Origin: Delphinapterus leucas | Taxonomy: Eukaryota; Chordata; Mammalia; Artiodactyla; Monodontidae | NCBI RefSeq assembly: GCF_002288925.2 | Contig: NW_022098001.1 | Location: forward strand, 18,194,243 to 18,258,242 | Length of the DNA stretch: 64,000 nucleotides | Direction: 5' to 3' | Shown: one piece after another, positions 37,701 to 49,824 of the stretch | How positions within the stretch are numbered: position 1 is the first letter of the stretch | Layout of the letters: each line of letters opens with the position of its first letter | Made by a program: the position numbers and the translations under genes | The notes under the pieces: model-generated | What the model was told of the DNA's origin: nothing | Databases searched by the model: none | What the model saw: only the letters and a program-made list of their open reading frames with translations

Positions 37701-38334
37701 TTGTTCCTCAGCAAGGGCGAACAGCGGTGAGTCAGGGGCATGAGTGGGTGGCCTGAGGCTCCGCTGCAGCAGCGACCGCGTCTTCCTCCAAGAGCTCTCC
37801 TGTGTCTTTATGAGGCAAATGTGAGTGAACCAAAAAAATTCCAGAGAGTACCCACAGAAGAGAAAAAATGAAAAATATTAAATCCAAAAAATTCACAAAA
37901 AGTTAATGCTCCAATTGCTTCAACTTCACTTGAATAAACAAAGGTTGGCTGTAATTGTTAGAAAATAAAAATATTTTGCAGTGTTTCAGATTCCAACATT
38001 TCGGAAGGATTATAGATTGGCAAGAAGAGACCACAAACTCACATGCATACAGACACCCACATTTATGCGGAGTAAGATTAATTTCTTATTTAATTAAATA
38101 ATGATTCAGAACACAGGGTCGTCCCACAGGGCAGAAGCAGATGCATCCTCCCCAGTCTAGTTCTCATGGTGACACTTGATGCATGACCATGCATCCAGCA
38201 ACACTAAATCTCTTGACCTCAGAGTCATGCTTTCTCTTTAGCACACATTCAGTTATTTGATGCTTTCCAGCATCATCCTGAACTTTATGCCTTTCAAACA
38301 CTCAATTGATTCCTATTCATTATACCCACAGGAC
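37701..38334. other. RPS20 5' flank and unassigned sequence
   Basis: 37701 to about 37800 is GC-rich with CpGs and could be retrocopied 5' leader of the RPS20 mRNA, or the target locus. I could not find a matching duplication to decide. The remainder is ordinary AT-rich DNA. Confidence 0.4.
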
Positions 38335-38640
38335 TCATTCCCTCACTTGTTTCAGATTATTTATCGAATATTACTTTATCAGACACAGACTACCCTGTAT
38401 AAAAAGTATTCTCATAATTTCTCTATCTCTCGAATCTTATTTTACTTCTCTTCAAAGTACATATCACCACATTATTTTCCTGGTTTTATGGTTTGCCTCC
38501 CCCACCCCATCAGAACATAAGCTTTCTGAAATCAGAGACCCTGTCAGCTTTGTTCATTGCTATATCTTTAGAACAGAAAACAGTGCCTGGTAGACAGTAA
38601 CCCCTCAATAAATATTTGCCTAATACATGAATAAATAATT
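38335..38640 (+). mobile_element. L2 LINE 3' end
   Basis: A decayed L2: the C/T-rich body, CATCAGAACATAAGCTTTCT, TTGTTCATTGCTATATCTTT, ACAGTGCCTGGTAGACAGTA and CAATAAATATTTG follow in the canonical L2 order. It is an ancient fixed relic without coding potential. Confidence 0.78.
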
Positions 38641-39817
38641 TGTGAAGAAGAGAATCAACTCTATTTTAGATATGTTGAAATTGAAGAGCTTGGAAACATG
38701 GGTTAAAAATGAAGAAAGAGATTTAGCAGCTACCCACCTAGGTGTGATAAATGAAGCTAAATGAAACTGATAAGAGTAGGTGAGTTCCTTCAGGTAAAGA
38801 AAAAGTGCTAAGAGAGAATAAAATGGGACTAAGTAGAGAAATCTCATAGAACCCTTGTTTTTGAATGAAGGTATAGAAGAGAATTCAGTTAAAGGTATGG
38901 GGAAGAGGGCATCAGAGAAATAAAGAACGATCCTAAGGCATACAGTTCCAAGAGGCAGAAGATGGTCAATCGAGCCCAAACCTACAGAGAAGAACAGCCA
39001 GATAAGGAGCAGCTGGATTGGTAGGAAGTCACTGATGACTTCTGAAAGACCAGTTTTGGAATAGGGCAGAAACTAAGTCTCAGTGCCTTGAGATATGAAG
39101 AGGATGGGGTGAAAATGTGGAGGCAGAGAGTCAAGAGTCTCTTCATCTCCCCTGAGCTTCAAGAGTACCTGAAATATTTGTTGAATAAATGAGTACATAG
39201 ATAAATGAATACAGTTTTCTCCCCAGAACCAAGACAGAACATAAATTGCAGCTGAAGTCATGAGATTAAAATGGTAAACAAAACACTCTTTTCAACAACA
39301 AAGGTTGTATAAAAATATTTCCCTAATCAAAATCAATTTTCTCAGTAGTTTTCCCTCAATAAACATACAGTTTATTCCTGTAACTCATTTTTAAGTGAGC
39401 GCCTATGACTTTCATTTGTACCTTGTTTTTTATTTTTGTTTAAAATGCATTCTTGGTTAATGGAGCCTTTAGAAATTTACCTCGAGGTCCCGACTCTGTC
39501 TCAGTGGGGACTGACCCTTGCTTTCTTTGGAATTGATAGCCTCTCAGCTGTGCTCCATTGATTTAGCTTCCCAGGTATGCCAGAGGCCACCCTGATGCAT
39601 GAAGGAGTATGTCCTGAAGTGAACTAATAAAGGGCCTAGTTAGGAAGGTAACATGGTAATAAAATATATGTAAGAATGAGAAATCACTCAGCTTTCCACA
39701 AGAAGAACCACCAAATAGTTACATGAAGAAACATATTTCTAGTGGGGTTTAAATATAAATTATAATTAAATTTTTTGCTTTTCTGAACCCACAGCAAACT
39801 TATCTTAATCTGTCCCT
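38641..39817. other. Intergenic DNA with possible L2 relics
   Basis: 38660-39010 is purine-rich and weakly resembles a reversed L2 body. The piece ending at about 39213 (ATATTTGTTGAATAAATGAG) resembles a plus-strand L2 end. No gene is seen in the rest. Confidence 0.4.
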
Positions 39818-40006
39818 GGGGTTCTCAAATAAGAGTGTGCATCAAAATCACCTGGAGGAGCTGTTCAACCACAGACTGTTGGGCCATACTCCCCCAGTTT
39901 CTGATTCAGTGGTCTGGGGTGGGGACAGATAATCTGCACTTCTAACAAGTTCTCAAGTGATGTGGAGGCTGCTGGACAGAACCACACTTCCAAAAACTAC
40001 TGTTCT
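39818..40006 (+). mobile_element. MER5A-type hAT DNA transposon remnant
   Basis: Non-autonomous hAT-Charlie relic with the order GTTCTCAAATAAGAGTGTGC, ATCAAAATCACCTGGAGGAG, TTTCTGATTCAGTGGTCTGG and TCTAACAAGTTCTCAAGTGA, which is MER5A from end to end with modest decay. Confidence 0.85.
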
Positions 40007-41125
40007 ATGCAAACTGTATATATATTTTCATAATAATTTTTCCCCTACTTTCCTGTTGTCCTTCAGAGAAAAGGAGTCAAATTCTCACCCCAGCACTACT
40101 TCCCTGGTTTCTGTCAGTTTCTCTTGTGGAAAAAAAATTTTAAGCTTTAAAAGCAAGAACAAAGTGATGTTAGGAGTAACCAAGCCTGGGTTTTCAGCTT
40201 CTACTCATTTTTAAGTGGAATGAAGGTTTTATCTTAGTCAATAAGATGTTAGTGTCCTTTAGGAAAAAGAAGATGGTGGTATGACACTCCTGATTTCATA
40301 TTACACTGCAAAGCAAAAATAATTAAAACATCATGGTATTGACAGAAAAACGTATGCACAGATCAGTGGAACAGAATTGAGAGTTCAGAAATAAACTCAC
40401 ACATAAATGGACAGTTAATTTACAACAAGGGAGCAAAGAACATACAATGGAGAAAGGATAGTTTTTCAATAAATGGTGTTGGGAAAATTGGACAGCCATA
40501 TACAAAAAATGAAACTAGACCACTATCTTACATCATACACAAAAATAAACATCAAGGCTTGAATGTAAAACCTGAAACCATAAAACTCCTAGAAGAAAAC
40601 ATAGGCAGCACACTCTTTGACACTGGTCTTAGCAACATCTTTCTGGATATGTCTCTTCAGGCAAAGGAAAAAAAAGCAAAAATAAAAAGGACTACATCAC
40701 ACTCAAAACTTTTGCACAGCAAAGGAAACCATCAACACAATGAAAAGACAACCTCCAAATGGGAGAAGATATTTGCAAATCATATATCAAATAAGGCGTT
40801 AATATCCAAAATATATAAAGAACTCATAAAACAACAAAAAGCCTGATTTAAAAATGGACAGAGGATCTGAATAGACATTTGTCCAAAGAAGACATACAGA
40901 TGACCAACAGGCACATGAAAAGATGTTCAACGTCACTAATTATTAGGGAAATGAAAATCAAAACCACAATGAGATACCACCTCCCACCCATTAGAATGGA
41001 TATTATCAGAAAGGCAAGAAACAAGTGTTGGCAAGGGTGTGGACAAAAGGGAACCCCCATGCACCATTGGTGGGAATGTAAATTGGTGCAGCTGCTATGG
41101 AAAACACTATGGAGGTTTCTCAAAA

Positions 41126-41579
41126 AATTAAAAATATGTATGTGTCACACCCTGTCTTCCAATTTATCCCTTCCCATGCCTCTTACTCCCCAGTAACCAT
41201 AAGTTTATTTTCTACATCTGTAACTCTACTTTGGTTTTGTAGATAAGTTCATTTGTAGCCTTTTTTGAGATTCCACATATAAGTGATATCATATGATATT
41301 TGTCTTTCGCTGTCTGACTTACTTCACTCAGTATGAGAATCTCTAGGTCCATACATGTTGCTGCAAATGGCATATATATACAGTAGATAACTAATAAGGA
41401 CCTGCTGTATAGCACAGGGAACTCTACTCAGTACTCTGTAATGGCTTATGGGGAAAAGAATCTAAAAAAGAGTGGATATATGTCTATGTATAACAGATTC
41501 ACTTTTCTGTATACCTGAAACTAACAGAACATTGTAAATCAATTATACCCCAATAATATTTTTTTTTTAATTACAAATA
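41126..41579 (+). mobile_element. Nested twin-primed L1 3' end
   Basis: 41137 to about 41377 is L1 3' UTR/ORF2 end in reverse, and about 41378-41568 is the following 3' UTR in forward orientation, ending ACCCCAATAATATT plus a T run. The duplication AATTAAAAATA/AATTACAAATA lies at 41126-41136 and 41569-41579. The host L1 resumes right after it. This is a textbook 5' inversion with both target sites. Confidence 0.9.
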
Positions 41580-41692
41580 GAACTATTACATGATCCAGCT
41601 CTTCTACTTCTGGGTATTCATCTGAAGAATATAAAAACACTGGTTTGAAAAGATATATGCCCCCTATGCTCACTGCAGAATTATTTACAATA

Positions 41693-41842
41693 GCATATAT
41701 ATATATATATATATATAGCATATATATATATATACTACTATATATAGTATATATATATATAGCAATATATATATAGCATATATATATATATACTATATAT
41801 AGTATATATATATAGCATATATATATATATATATATATACTA
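41693..41842. repeat. Compound AT-rich array with TATATAGCATATATA units
   Basis: Alternating (TA)n blocks separated by AGCA, ACTACTA and AGTA pieces. The unit TATAGCATATATATATATA is repeated about four times, with self-complementary TACTATATATAGTA cores. It lies within the 3' UTR of the older L1. Confidence 0.92.
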
Positions 41843-42243
41843 CTCAGTCATAAAATATAAGATGCAATCTTTCCATTTGCTACAACAATGATAGACCTTG
41901 AGCATATTATGCAAAGTGAAATAAGTCAGAGAAAGACAAACACCATATGATTTCACTCACATGTGGAATATAAAACAAGCAATAATAAAATAAAACAAGC
42001 AAAACAAACACACAGATACAGAGAACATATTAGTGACTACCAGAAGGGAAGTGGGGTGGAAGAGGGTGAAATGGGTAAAGAGGGTTAACCGTATGGCAAT
42101 GGATGGAAACTAAACTTTTGGTGGTGAGCACACAGCAGTGTATACAGAAGCTGAAATATAATGTTGTATACATGAAACTTAATGTTATAAACTGTTACCT
42201 TAATAAAAGAAAGAAAAAAAAGATGTTAGTGCCACTTAGAAAA

Positions 42244-43019
42244 TAAGAACTCAAACGAAATCATACAAATATAGTTGAACTATCTAGCACTAAAAAGTGA
42301 TTTTTTTTCATTTGCAAAACATGCATAAAATAAACACTTGTCCCCATCAAAGTCCTTAATACTATTTAGAAATGGAGGGTGGTATTCATAAAATGACAGA
42401 AGAAAATAATACTCATTTTCCACATTGATCTTTATTTTTCCATTTTTTATTTTGTTTTTAAGTCAAAGAAGAAACAGCACACTTAGAGTCTAAACAATCT
42501 AAAGGTAGACTGTAATGCTTAAATTGGGACCTTCACAATTATTTTTCTTCCTTTACTCAAGGTATTGACAAAGAGAAGAGCATGGTATCCTAAGTAGGGC
42601 ATAATCTGACTGTGCAGAGATGATGGGGCAAGTCATGTGAGGCTCTAAATGAGCTTCTTACCTGCTCTACACTTGAGCAATTCCAAAGAGATTAGGGTCA
42701 CGTTGATTAAAACATTTGTAAGAACAAATTAATATTCGAAGTGGTACCAGCTGTAGATTTCTGCTTATTTTCCAGTTCTAAAAAGTAAAGATTAAAAATA
42801 AAATTAAGGCAGTACTCAATAAACATTTTTGAATAAAATAAATATTAATTATCTCAGAGATTTCAGAACATTGATTTCTAAAGAACACACTAAAGTATTT
42901 ATGCTTGATTTGCTCTTTTCCCACACACAAATAAACAAACTTAACTAGCTAAGGAGGGCATATGCAACACTAAACAAAATTCAATGATAAAAGATTATCT
43001 ACACTTTTATCCAAAGATA
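42244..43019. other. Unique AT-rich intergenic DNA
   Basis: No gene, SINE or L1 is recognised. A T-rich patch at 42430-42460 and ordinary AT-rich sequence are all I can see. Confidence 0.5.
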
Positions 43020-44345
43020 TTATTACATTGCCTAGCTGCAAAGTGTTTGGGATGAAGGTGAAAAAATATACAGAATCCACACAAACCTGATTCTGATCTA
43101 CAGGGATGTTAAGTTGATCAATCAGCAGAGACTAATTGAACACTCAGTAGACATCTCAGTTTTACCTGTCTAGCATCCATTTCTCATGGAAATTAATCTT
43201 GCTAATACTCTGTTCATTGACTGCAATGTTCATTAAGATCTTCACTGGCTGGGTTTCAGGCAAGTTGACCAATATATGACTTAAGTTTTTGTACTTAAAA
43301 TATCTCTGATCTTAACTTCTCAATGTACAAAAAAAAGGCAGTCAAATACCCCGTCAGCCAACTTAGTGTACATGTCCTGACCACTATTTTGAAATAATGG
43401 CAACCTCAAAGCTTACTATTTATATGTTTTATAAACAACTTTTGAAGTTGTTTATAAACAACATAGCTCTCAGAGAGAGAATCCAAAACAGAGTCACAGT
43501 TTAATTTGTTGATAATGCTACTTAGTTTTATCATAACTCACTGGGCTATCATCATCACAATCCACACTGAGAGATTTCATTACTGTTCTGTTCACTCTTC
43601 CACAAAAGAACTTTGAGGGCCTATTCAAAGGTTCAAGCACCTAAGCATAGTTATTAATCCATCCTTGAGAGAGTTTTCAGCTCTGGTGATAAATCAATGG
43701 GGAGCCAAAGCCATACATCATATCACATTTACATCCACCTCCAACAGTGACTAGGAAGGGCTCAGAGAATACACGGCACTATTCTAACAAGTATTTTGGA
43801 TGAAGGTGAAAAAATGGAATCTCTACAAATCTGACTTCTTTCCTAGAAGTCTACATGATCAACCAGGAAACATTTACTGAAATTCCCAATGGGCATCTTG
43901 TTTTTGCCTGTCAGCATCCATTTCCCATCTGCCAGCACCAAAGCCCACCTTTTCCTTTAAGGAACTACCCATTCTCCAATTTCACTGCAAATGTCATGAA
44001 AGAGAGAGGGCAACTGATCCCACCCCCCGTCTCAAGACATAACCATGTAACTCAGGCCGAGCACATGACCCAAAACCAATAATCATCAGCCCCAAAGCTT
44101 TCCCTGAATCTACTGAGAGAAGGAAGCTCTTCCTCTACTACCAGAAGGCATACTTTAGGGAGCTCTCACCTGAGAGCAAAGCCAAGACAAAGGAAAGCAG
44201 GAGGACAAATTCTTGATGAAAAATTTGGATACCTGATCCAGCATGACTAAATATGTAGCCAGACCCATCCCTGGACCTTCTTCATTACTTGAATTAGTGT
44301 TCAGTTTCTTTAACTTGCAACCAAGAGTTCTGAAAAATTACAAGC
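43020..44345 (+). repeat. Ancient dispersed repeat, family not resolved, with a duplicated module
   Basis: 43905-44345 has the composition and phrases of an old interspersed element (GACCCAAAACCAATAATCAT, GGAAAGCAGGAGGACAAATT, CTTTAACTTGCAACCAAGAG), known to me as a common mammalian LTR- or transposon-like repeat that I cannot name. A related module occurs twice: 43035-43190 and 43790-43930 share GGATGAAGGTGAAAAAAT and AGCATCCATTTC spaced similarly. No coding frame. A 31 bp hairpin lies between them. Confidence 0.45.
43428..43458. repeat. Perfect 14 bp inverted repeat with a 3-nt loop
   Basis: TTTATAAACAACTT at 43428-43441, TTG, then its exact reverse complement AAGTTGTTTATAAA at 43445-43458. 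Confidence 0.97.
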
Positions 44346-44460
44346 AACCAAAAACCTGCACCCTGTTTGACAAAGTGGCAAAGATACAAAGATATATAAC
44401 AAACAATTCCTGCCTCTTAGAATCTTGCAGCATCTAGTTGGAAAGATAAGACATAAACAC

Positions 44461-44705
44461 AAAAAATAACTAGAGAGCTTCCTTGGTAGCGCAGTGGTTG
44501 AGAGTCTGCCTGCCGATGCAGGGGACACGGGTTCGTGCCCCAGTCCGGGAAGATCCCACATGCCACGAAGTGGCTGGGCCCGTGAGCCACGGCCACTGGG
44601 CCTGCGCGTCCGGAGCCTGTGCTCCTCAACAGGAGAGGCCACAACAGTGAGAGGCCCACTTACCACAAAAAACAAACAAACAAAACAAACAAAAAAATAA
44701 CTAGA
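44461..44705 (+). mobile_element. CHR-type SINE (short form)
   Basis: Plus-strand SINE at 44475-44691, starting GAGCTTCCTTGGTAGCGCAG and ending in an AAAC-rich tail. The exact duplication AAAAAATAACTAGA lies at 44461-44474 and 44692-44705. It carries several CpG-to-TpG changes relative to the copy at 12905. Confidence 0.95.
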
Positions 44706-45718
44706 AACATAAGGCTCAATACAATGATAGGTTCTATATGAGTACAGAGAAAGGAGACACCACCACAAGCTGCATATTAAGCAAGAATTTACAATATAAC
44801 AAAGCGGTGAACTAGATGTTGAGGGATGTCCAGGATGTGGCTACCTGGAAAAGGTATGAAAGGACATTTAGAAAAGGTGAACTATGAGAGCAGTAATTCA
44901 AGAATGTGCATTTGGTAACTGGGGAAAAAATACAGTATAAACAATAAATGGATCATAAAATCTTGAGTCATGGGATATCAACAATAAGCATATTAGTCCA
45001 GGGACAAAAAGAATTCATAAGTAGTTGTTCAATGATAGACACATTATGTATAATATTTCAGATCTACTTTATATGAGATCATATTGATTAATTAGATTAT
45101 AATGGCTTAATGTTAAAATTGTGCTTGAAGAACTAGTGACAAAAGCCAAAACCTAAATGTGGCCTTTTCCTTTTCCGTATACATAGTAGATAACCCTCTC
45201 ATCCAACAAGCTATTCTTGTCCACTACTGTAACACATCTCATCTAGAACTAAAGGGCTATTAAAATAAACCATGCTACATGAACTTCACTCAACTTCTGT
45301 TTAAGAAACTAGGACAGAGGAGGTAAAAGACAAACATACAACAAGGAATTAAACGTGGCCATACAGCTATCAGATTTGCTTTGTCCAGTTTCTCCATGAG
45401 GTGAAAAGTTTATAATAGAAATTACTAAAGGCATTTTCTATTTCCACTGTGGTTTTAGCTGTTTTCCCTTGGGTCATTAAGAAATTGTATGGGCAGTTTC
45501 CTTTGGCTCTTGTTGAAAGCAGAAACACAAAATGTCTGTGTCCCTCATTCCCCTACTTGAGGGTATTATTGTTTAGTTAATTAGAATATAATGTTTTATT
45601 AAACTTTTTTTAAATTTGTGGTACCAATCTGTATTTATAGTTGTCACATTCATCGTAATCTATGTATAGGTTCAAACATTTTGACTGCTTCAAGCAGTCA
45701 TTCACCAGTTACATTAAT
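44706..45718. other. Unique intergenic DNA
   Basis: AT-rich sequence without recognisable genes or repeats. A 19 bp imperfect-centre palindrome (TGACTGCTTCAAGCAGTCA) lies at 45682-45700. Confidence 0.5.
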
Positions 45719-48317
45719 ATTTTTTGAAACATCTTTATTGGAGTATAATTGCTTTACAATGTTGTGTTAGTTTCTGCTGTATAACAAATGAATCAGTTAC
45801 ATGTATACATATATCCCCATATCTCCTCCCTCTTGCATCTCCTTCCCACCCTCCCTATCCCACCCCTCTAGGTGGTCACAAAGTACCGAGCTGAATTCCC
45901 TGTGCTATGTGGCTGCTTCCCACCAGCTATCTATTTTACATTTGGTAGTGTATATATGTCAATGCTACTTTCTCACTTCGTCCCAGCTTACCCTTCCCCC
46001 TCTCTGTGCCCTCAAGTCCATTCTCTACAACTGTGTCTTTATTCTTGTCCTGCCCCTAGTTCTTCAGAACCTTTTTTTTTTTTTTTAGATTCCATATTTA
46101 TGTGTTAGCATACGGTATTTGTTTTTCTCTTTCTGACTTACTTCACTCTGTAGGACAGACTCTAGGTCCATCCACCTCACTACAAATAACTCAATTTCGT
46201 TTCTTTTTATGGCTGAGTATTATTCCATTGTATATATGTGCTCAATTTCTTTATCCATTCACCTGTCGATAGACACTTAGGTTGCTTCCATATCCTGGCG
46301 ATTGTAAATAGTGCTGCAATGAATATTGTGGTACATGACTCTTTGAATTATGGTTTTCTCAGGGTATATGCCAAGTAGTGGGAGTGCTGGGTCCTACGGT
46401 AGTTCTATTTTTAGTTTTTTAAGGAACCTTCATACTGTTTGCCCTAGTGGCTGTATCAATTTACATTCTCACCAACAGTGCAAGAGGGTTCCCTTTTCTC
46501 CCCACTCTCTACAGCATTTATTGTTTGTAGATTTTTTTCATGATGGCCATTCTGACAAGTGTGAGATGATACCTCACTGCACTTTTGATTTGCATTTCTC
46601 TAATGATTAGTGATGCTGAGCATCCTTTCATGTGTTTGATGGCAAGCTGTATATCTTCTTTGGAGAAATGTCTATTTAGGTCTTCTGCCCATTTTTGGAT
46701 TGGGTTGTTTGTTTTTCTGATATTGAGCTACATGGGCTGCTTGTAAATTTTGGAGATTAATCCTTTGTCAGTTGCTTCATTGGCAAATATTTTCTCCCAT
46801 TCTGAGGGCTGTCTTTTCATCTTGTTTAAGGTTTCCTTTGCTGTGCAAAAGCTTTTAAGTTTCATTAGGTCCCATTTGTTTATTTTTGTTTTTATTTCCA
46901 TTTCTCTACGAGGTGGGTCAAAAAGGTTCCTGCTGTGATTTATGTCATAGAGTGTTCTGCCCATGTTTTCCTCTATGAGTTTTGTAGTGTCTGGCCTTAC
47001 ATTTAGGTCTTTAATCCATTTTGAGTTTATTTTTGTGTATGGTGTTAGGGAATGTTCTAATTTCATTCTTTCACATGTAGCTGTCCAGTTTTCCCAGCAC
47101 CACTTATTGAAGAGGCTGTCTTCTCTCCATTGTATATTCTTGTTTCCTTTATCAAAGATAAGGTGACCATATGTGTGTGGGTTTATCTCTGGGCTTTCTA
47201 TCCTGTTCCATTGATCTATATTTCTGTTTTTGTGCCAATACCATACTGTCTTGATTACTGTAGCTTTGCAGTATAGTCTTAAGTCCATGAGCCTGTTCCT
47301 CCAGCTTTGTTTTTCTTTCTCAAGATTGCTTTGGCTATTCAGGGTCTTTTTTTTTTTTTTTTTTAAGAAGATGTAGGGAGTAGGAATATATATATTTATT
47401 TATGCTGTGTTGGGTCTTCATTTCTGTGCAAGGGCTTTCTCTAGTTGTGGCAAGAGGGGGCCACTCTTCATCACAGTGCATGGGCCTCTCACTATTGCGG
47501 CCTTTCTTGTTGCGGAGCACAGGCTCCAGACGCGCAGGCTCAGTAGTTGTAGCTCACGGGCCTAGTTGCTCTGTGGCATGTGGGATCCTCCCAGACCAGG
47601 GCTCGAACCTGTGTCCCCTGCATTAGCATGCAGATTCTCAACCACTGTGCCACCAGGGAAGTCCTCAGAGTCTTTTGTGTTTCCATAAAAATTGTGAAAT
47701 TTTTTGATCTAGTTCTGTGAGAAATGCCATTGGTAGTTTGATAGGGATTGCACTAAATCTGTAGAATGCTTTGGGTAGTGTAGTCATTTTCACAATGTCG
47801 ATTCTTCCAATCCAAGAACATTGTATATCTCTCCATCTGTTTGTGTAATCTTTAATTTCTTTCATCAGTGTCTTATAGTTTTCTGCACACAGGTCTTTTG
47901 CCTCCTTAGGTAGGTTATTCCCAGATATTTTATTCTTTTTGTTGCAATGGTAAATGGGAGTGTTTCCTTAATTTCTCTTTCATATTTTTTGTCGTTAATG
48001 CATAGGAATGCATGAGATTTCTCTGCAGTGATTTTGTATTCTGCTACTTTATCAAATTCTTTGATCAGTCCTAGTAGTTTTCTGGTAGCATCTTTAGGAA
48101 TCTCTGCATATAGTATCATGTCATCTGCAAACAGTGACAGTTTTACTTCTTTTTTTCTGATTTGGATTCCTTTTATTTCTTTTTCTTCTCTTATTGCCAT
48201 AACTAAAACTTCCAAAACTATGTTGAATAATAGTGGTGAGAGTGGGCAACCTTGTCTTGCTCCTGATCTTAGAGGAGATGGTTACAGTTTTTCACCATGG
48301 AGAATGATGTTGGCTGG
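45719..48317 (-). mobile_element. L1 3' half, minus strand, with nested SINE
   Basis: Reverse-orientation L1: T-rich start (TTTTTTGAAACATCTTTATT), 3' UTR complement to about 46110, then ORF2 read backwards to about 48317. On the minus strand ORF2 shows the long C-terminal frame 46728-47288 ([19 protein letters not shown]) and, upstream, 47665-48215 with [10 protein letters not shown]. It is 5'-truncated just upstream of the RT palm and carries a SINE at 47351-47664. Relatively few stops, so it is among the younger copies. A target-site duplication is not clear. Confidence 0.9.
47339..47676 (-). mobile_element. CHR-type SINE (long form), minus strand
   Basis: Reverse SINE at 47351-47664 with a T tail on the left (47347-47364) and the head TGTGCCACCAGGGAAGTCC on the right. 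The duplication TCAGGGTCTTTT/TCAGAGTCTTTT (47339-47350 and 47665-47676) has one mismatch. It sits within reverse L1 ORF2. Confidence 0.94.
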
Positions 48318-49261
48318 GAACATATTTTACCAAAGGCCATTATCAGCTTTGTATTGAATAGGAAACTTTGTATGTGATTATTCTCTAACTTAATAATTAC
48401 TATTTCTGATATAATGTCTCTCATGGCTAGTAATTGTTTCCTGGAAATTTTACTGAGAAAAATGGACTCATCATAATTCCTTGGTAACGTAGTTTTCCAT
48501 CTAGAGTCATCGAACTCAATAATGCTATATGAGAAAAGAATGTCTCTAATACCTTATCTCTTGATACCCATTTAAGTTTCTATTTTCATTTGTGGCATCA
48601 TCTCCAGTACAACATATATTTCTACCAGTATAAAATATGTCCATTTGAAATAAGCTTTTACAAAGGAATTACAACACACATTCTTATAGTAGACATGTCT
48701 TCACAAACCTCAATTAATAAAACCTTACAACTCTGTCAAAGATAATTACTGCTTTGGTCATTGTTTACAGTTAGAAACTGAAACACTAAAAGATCCTTTC
48801 TGTCAAGCCAAAGTCAGGGAAGAGGCAAAGGGGTTGGTCTATGATTAGACATGCTTTTATATCTTTTTACCAAAAGCTTTAAAATGTGAAATGCTATATA
48901 AAGTCTAATTTTCATTCTTTACTCTTTACAGTGAAATGCATTATTTCCTGAAACAAATAAACATATGATTATAATCCTCTTGCTATTTTATGGAAAAGTA
49001 GTCTTGTGCTTTAAGTTTGAATATGCATGTTTACTAAGTTTTATATTTGTTGAATGGTGGAATTGAGAGATGCTTTTAAAATATGCCTAAGTGATAATAA
49101 CTACCATATTTTAAACTTTGAGAAATCAAAAATTAACTACATATATATTTATGTCATACAGTATAAAGTAAAGCTTTGGATAAAGTTTCAATATTACATG
49201 AATCACAAGGACTAGGAAAGAAGAGATAGATGGTTTCCTATTTTCTCAATAAAAGTTATAA
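48318..49261. other. Unique AT-rich intergenic DNA
   Basis: Nothing recognisable; no frames of interest. Confidence 0.55.
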
Positions 49262-49784
49262 TGGTAGGCAGGATAAAGGCTCCCCAAAGATGTCTAGGTC
49301 CTGTGACTACATATGTTACCTTACATGGAAAAAGTTAATCACACTTTGCAGGTGTGATTGACATAAGGATCTTTTTTTTTTTTTTAACTTAAGTATCTTG
49401 AGATCAGGAGGTTATCCTGAATTATCCAGCTGGACCCAGTTTCATCACAAGGATCATTAAAAGTGGAAGAGGGAGGCCGAAGAGAAGGTCCAAGGGATGG
49501 GGTCTGAGAAGAACTAGATCTGCCAATGTTGGCTTTGATGATGCAGGAAGAAGACCATGAGCCAAGGAATGTGGGTAGCCTCTAAAAGCTGGAAAGAGTA
49601 AGAAAATGGATTCTCCCCTGGAGTCTCCAGAAAGGAATGTAGCCCTTTGATTTTAGCTTTGATTTTAGCTCAGTAAGACTCATATTGGACTTCTGACCTA
49701 CTAAACTATAAGATAATAAATTCTGTTTTTAAGACTCCAAGATTATAGAAATTTGTTACAGCAGCAATAGAAAACTAATACTAG
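49262..49784 (+). mobile_element. MLT1-like MaLR solitary LTR
   Basis: Plus-strand old LTR with the order CTCCCCAAAGATGTCTAGGT, ATATGTTACCTTACATGGAA, TTATCCAGCTGGACCCAGTT, GAGCCAAGGAATGTGGGTAG, GATAATAAATTCTG (polyadenylation signal) and TTGTTACAGCAGCAATAGAA. A T run at 49372-49386 interrupts it. Solo LTR, no interior. Confidence 0.8.
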
Positions 49785-49824
49785 CATCATGTTCCAAATT
49801 AATACTAGCATGATGTTCCAAATT
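49777..49824. repeat. 24 bp tandem duplication at the LTR end
   Basis: Two head-to-tail 24 bp units starting AATACTAGCAT at 49777 and 49801, differing by one base (ATCATG against ATGATG). The first unit overlaps the last bases of the LTR. Confidence 0.93.

Larger units (their letters stand above)
40243..42243 (+). mobile_element. Older L1 3' half with nested L1 and AT-rich array
   Basis: A plus-strand 5'-truncated L1 from 40268 to 42219. It starts in ORF2 and runs through ISDVEH-type C-terminal sequence into an old-style 3' UTR (GGTTAACCGTATGGCAATGG, ending TACCTTAATAAAAGAAAG). A long, partly mutated duplication starting AAGATGTTAGTG flanks it at 40243 and 42220 (about 24 bp). It is interrupted at 41137-41568 by a younger L1 fragment and carries an AT-rich array at about 41693-41842. 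ORF2 pieces readable are LLEENIGSTLFDTG at 40590 and the cysteine region at about 41030-41095. Confidence 0.87.

Noticed and set aside
45682..45700. 19 bp palindrome TGACTGCTTCAAGCAGTCA
   Set aside because: Short and isolated; expected occasionally in 64 kb.
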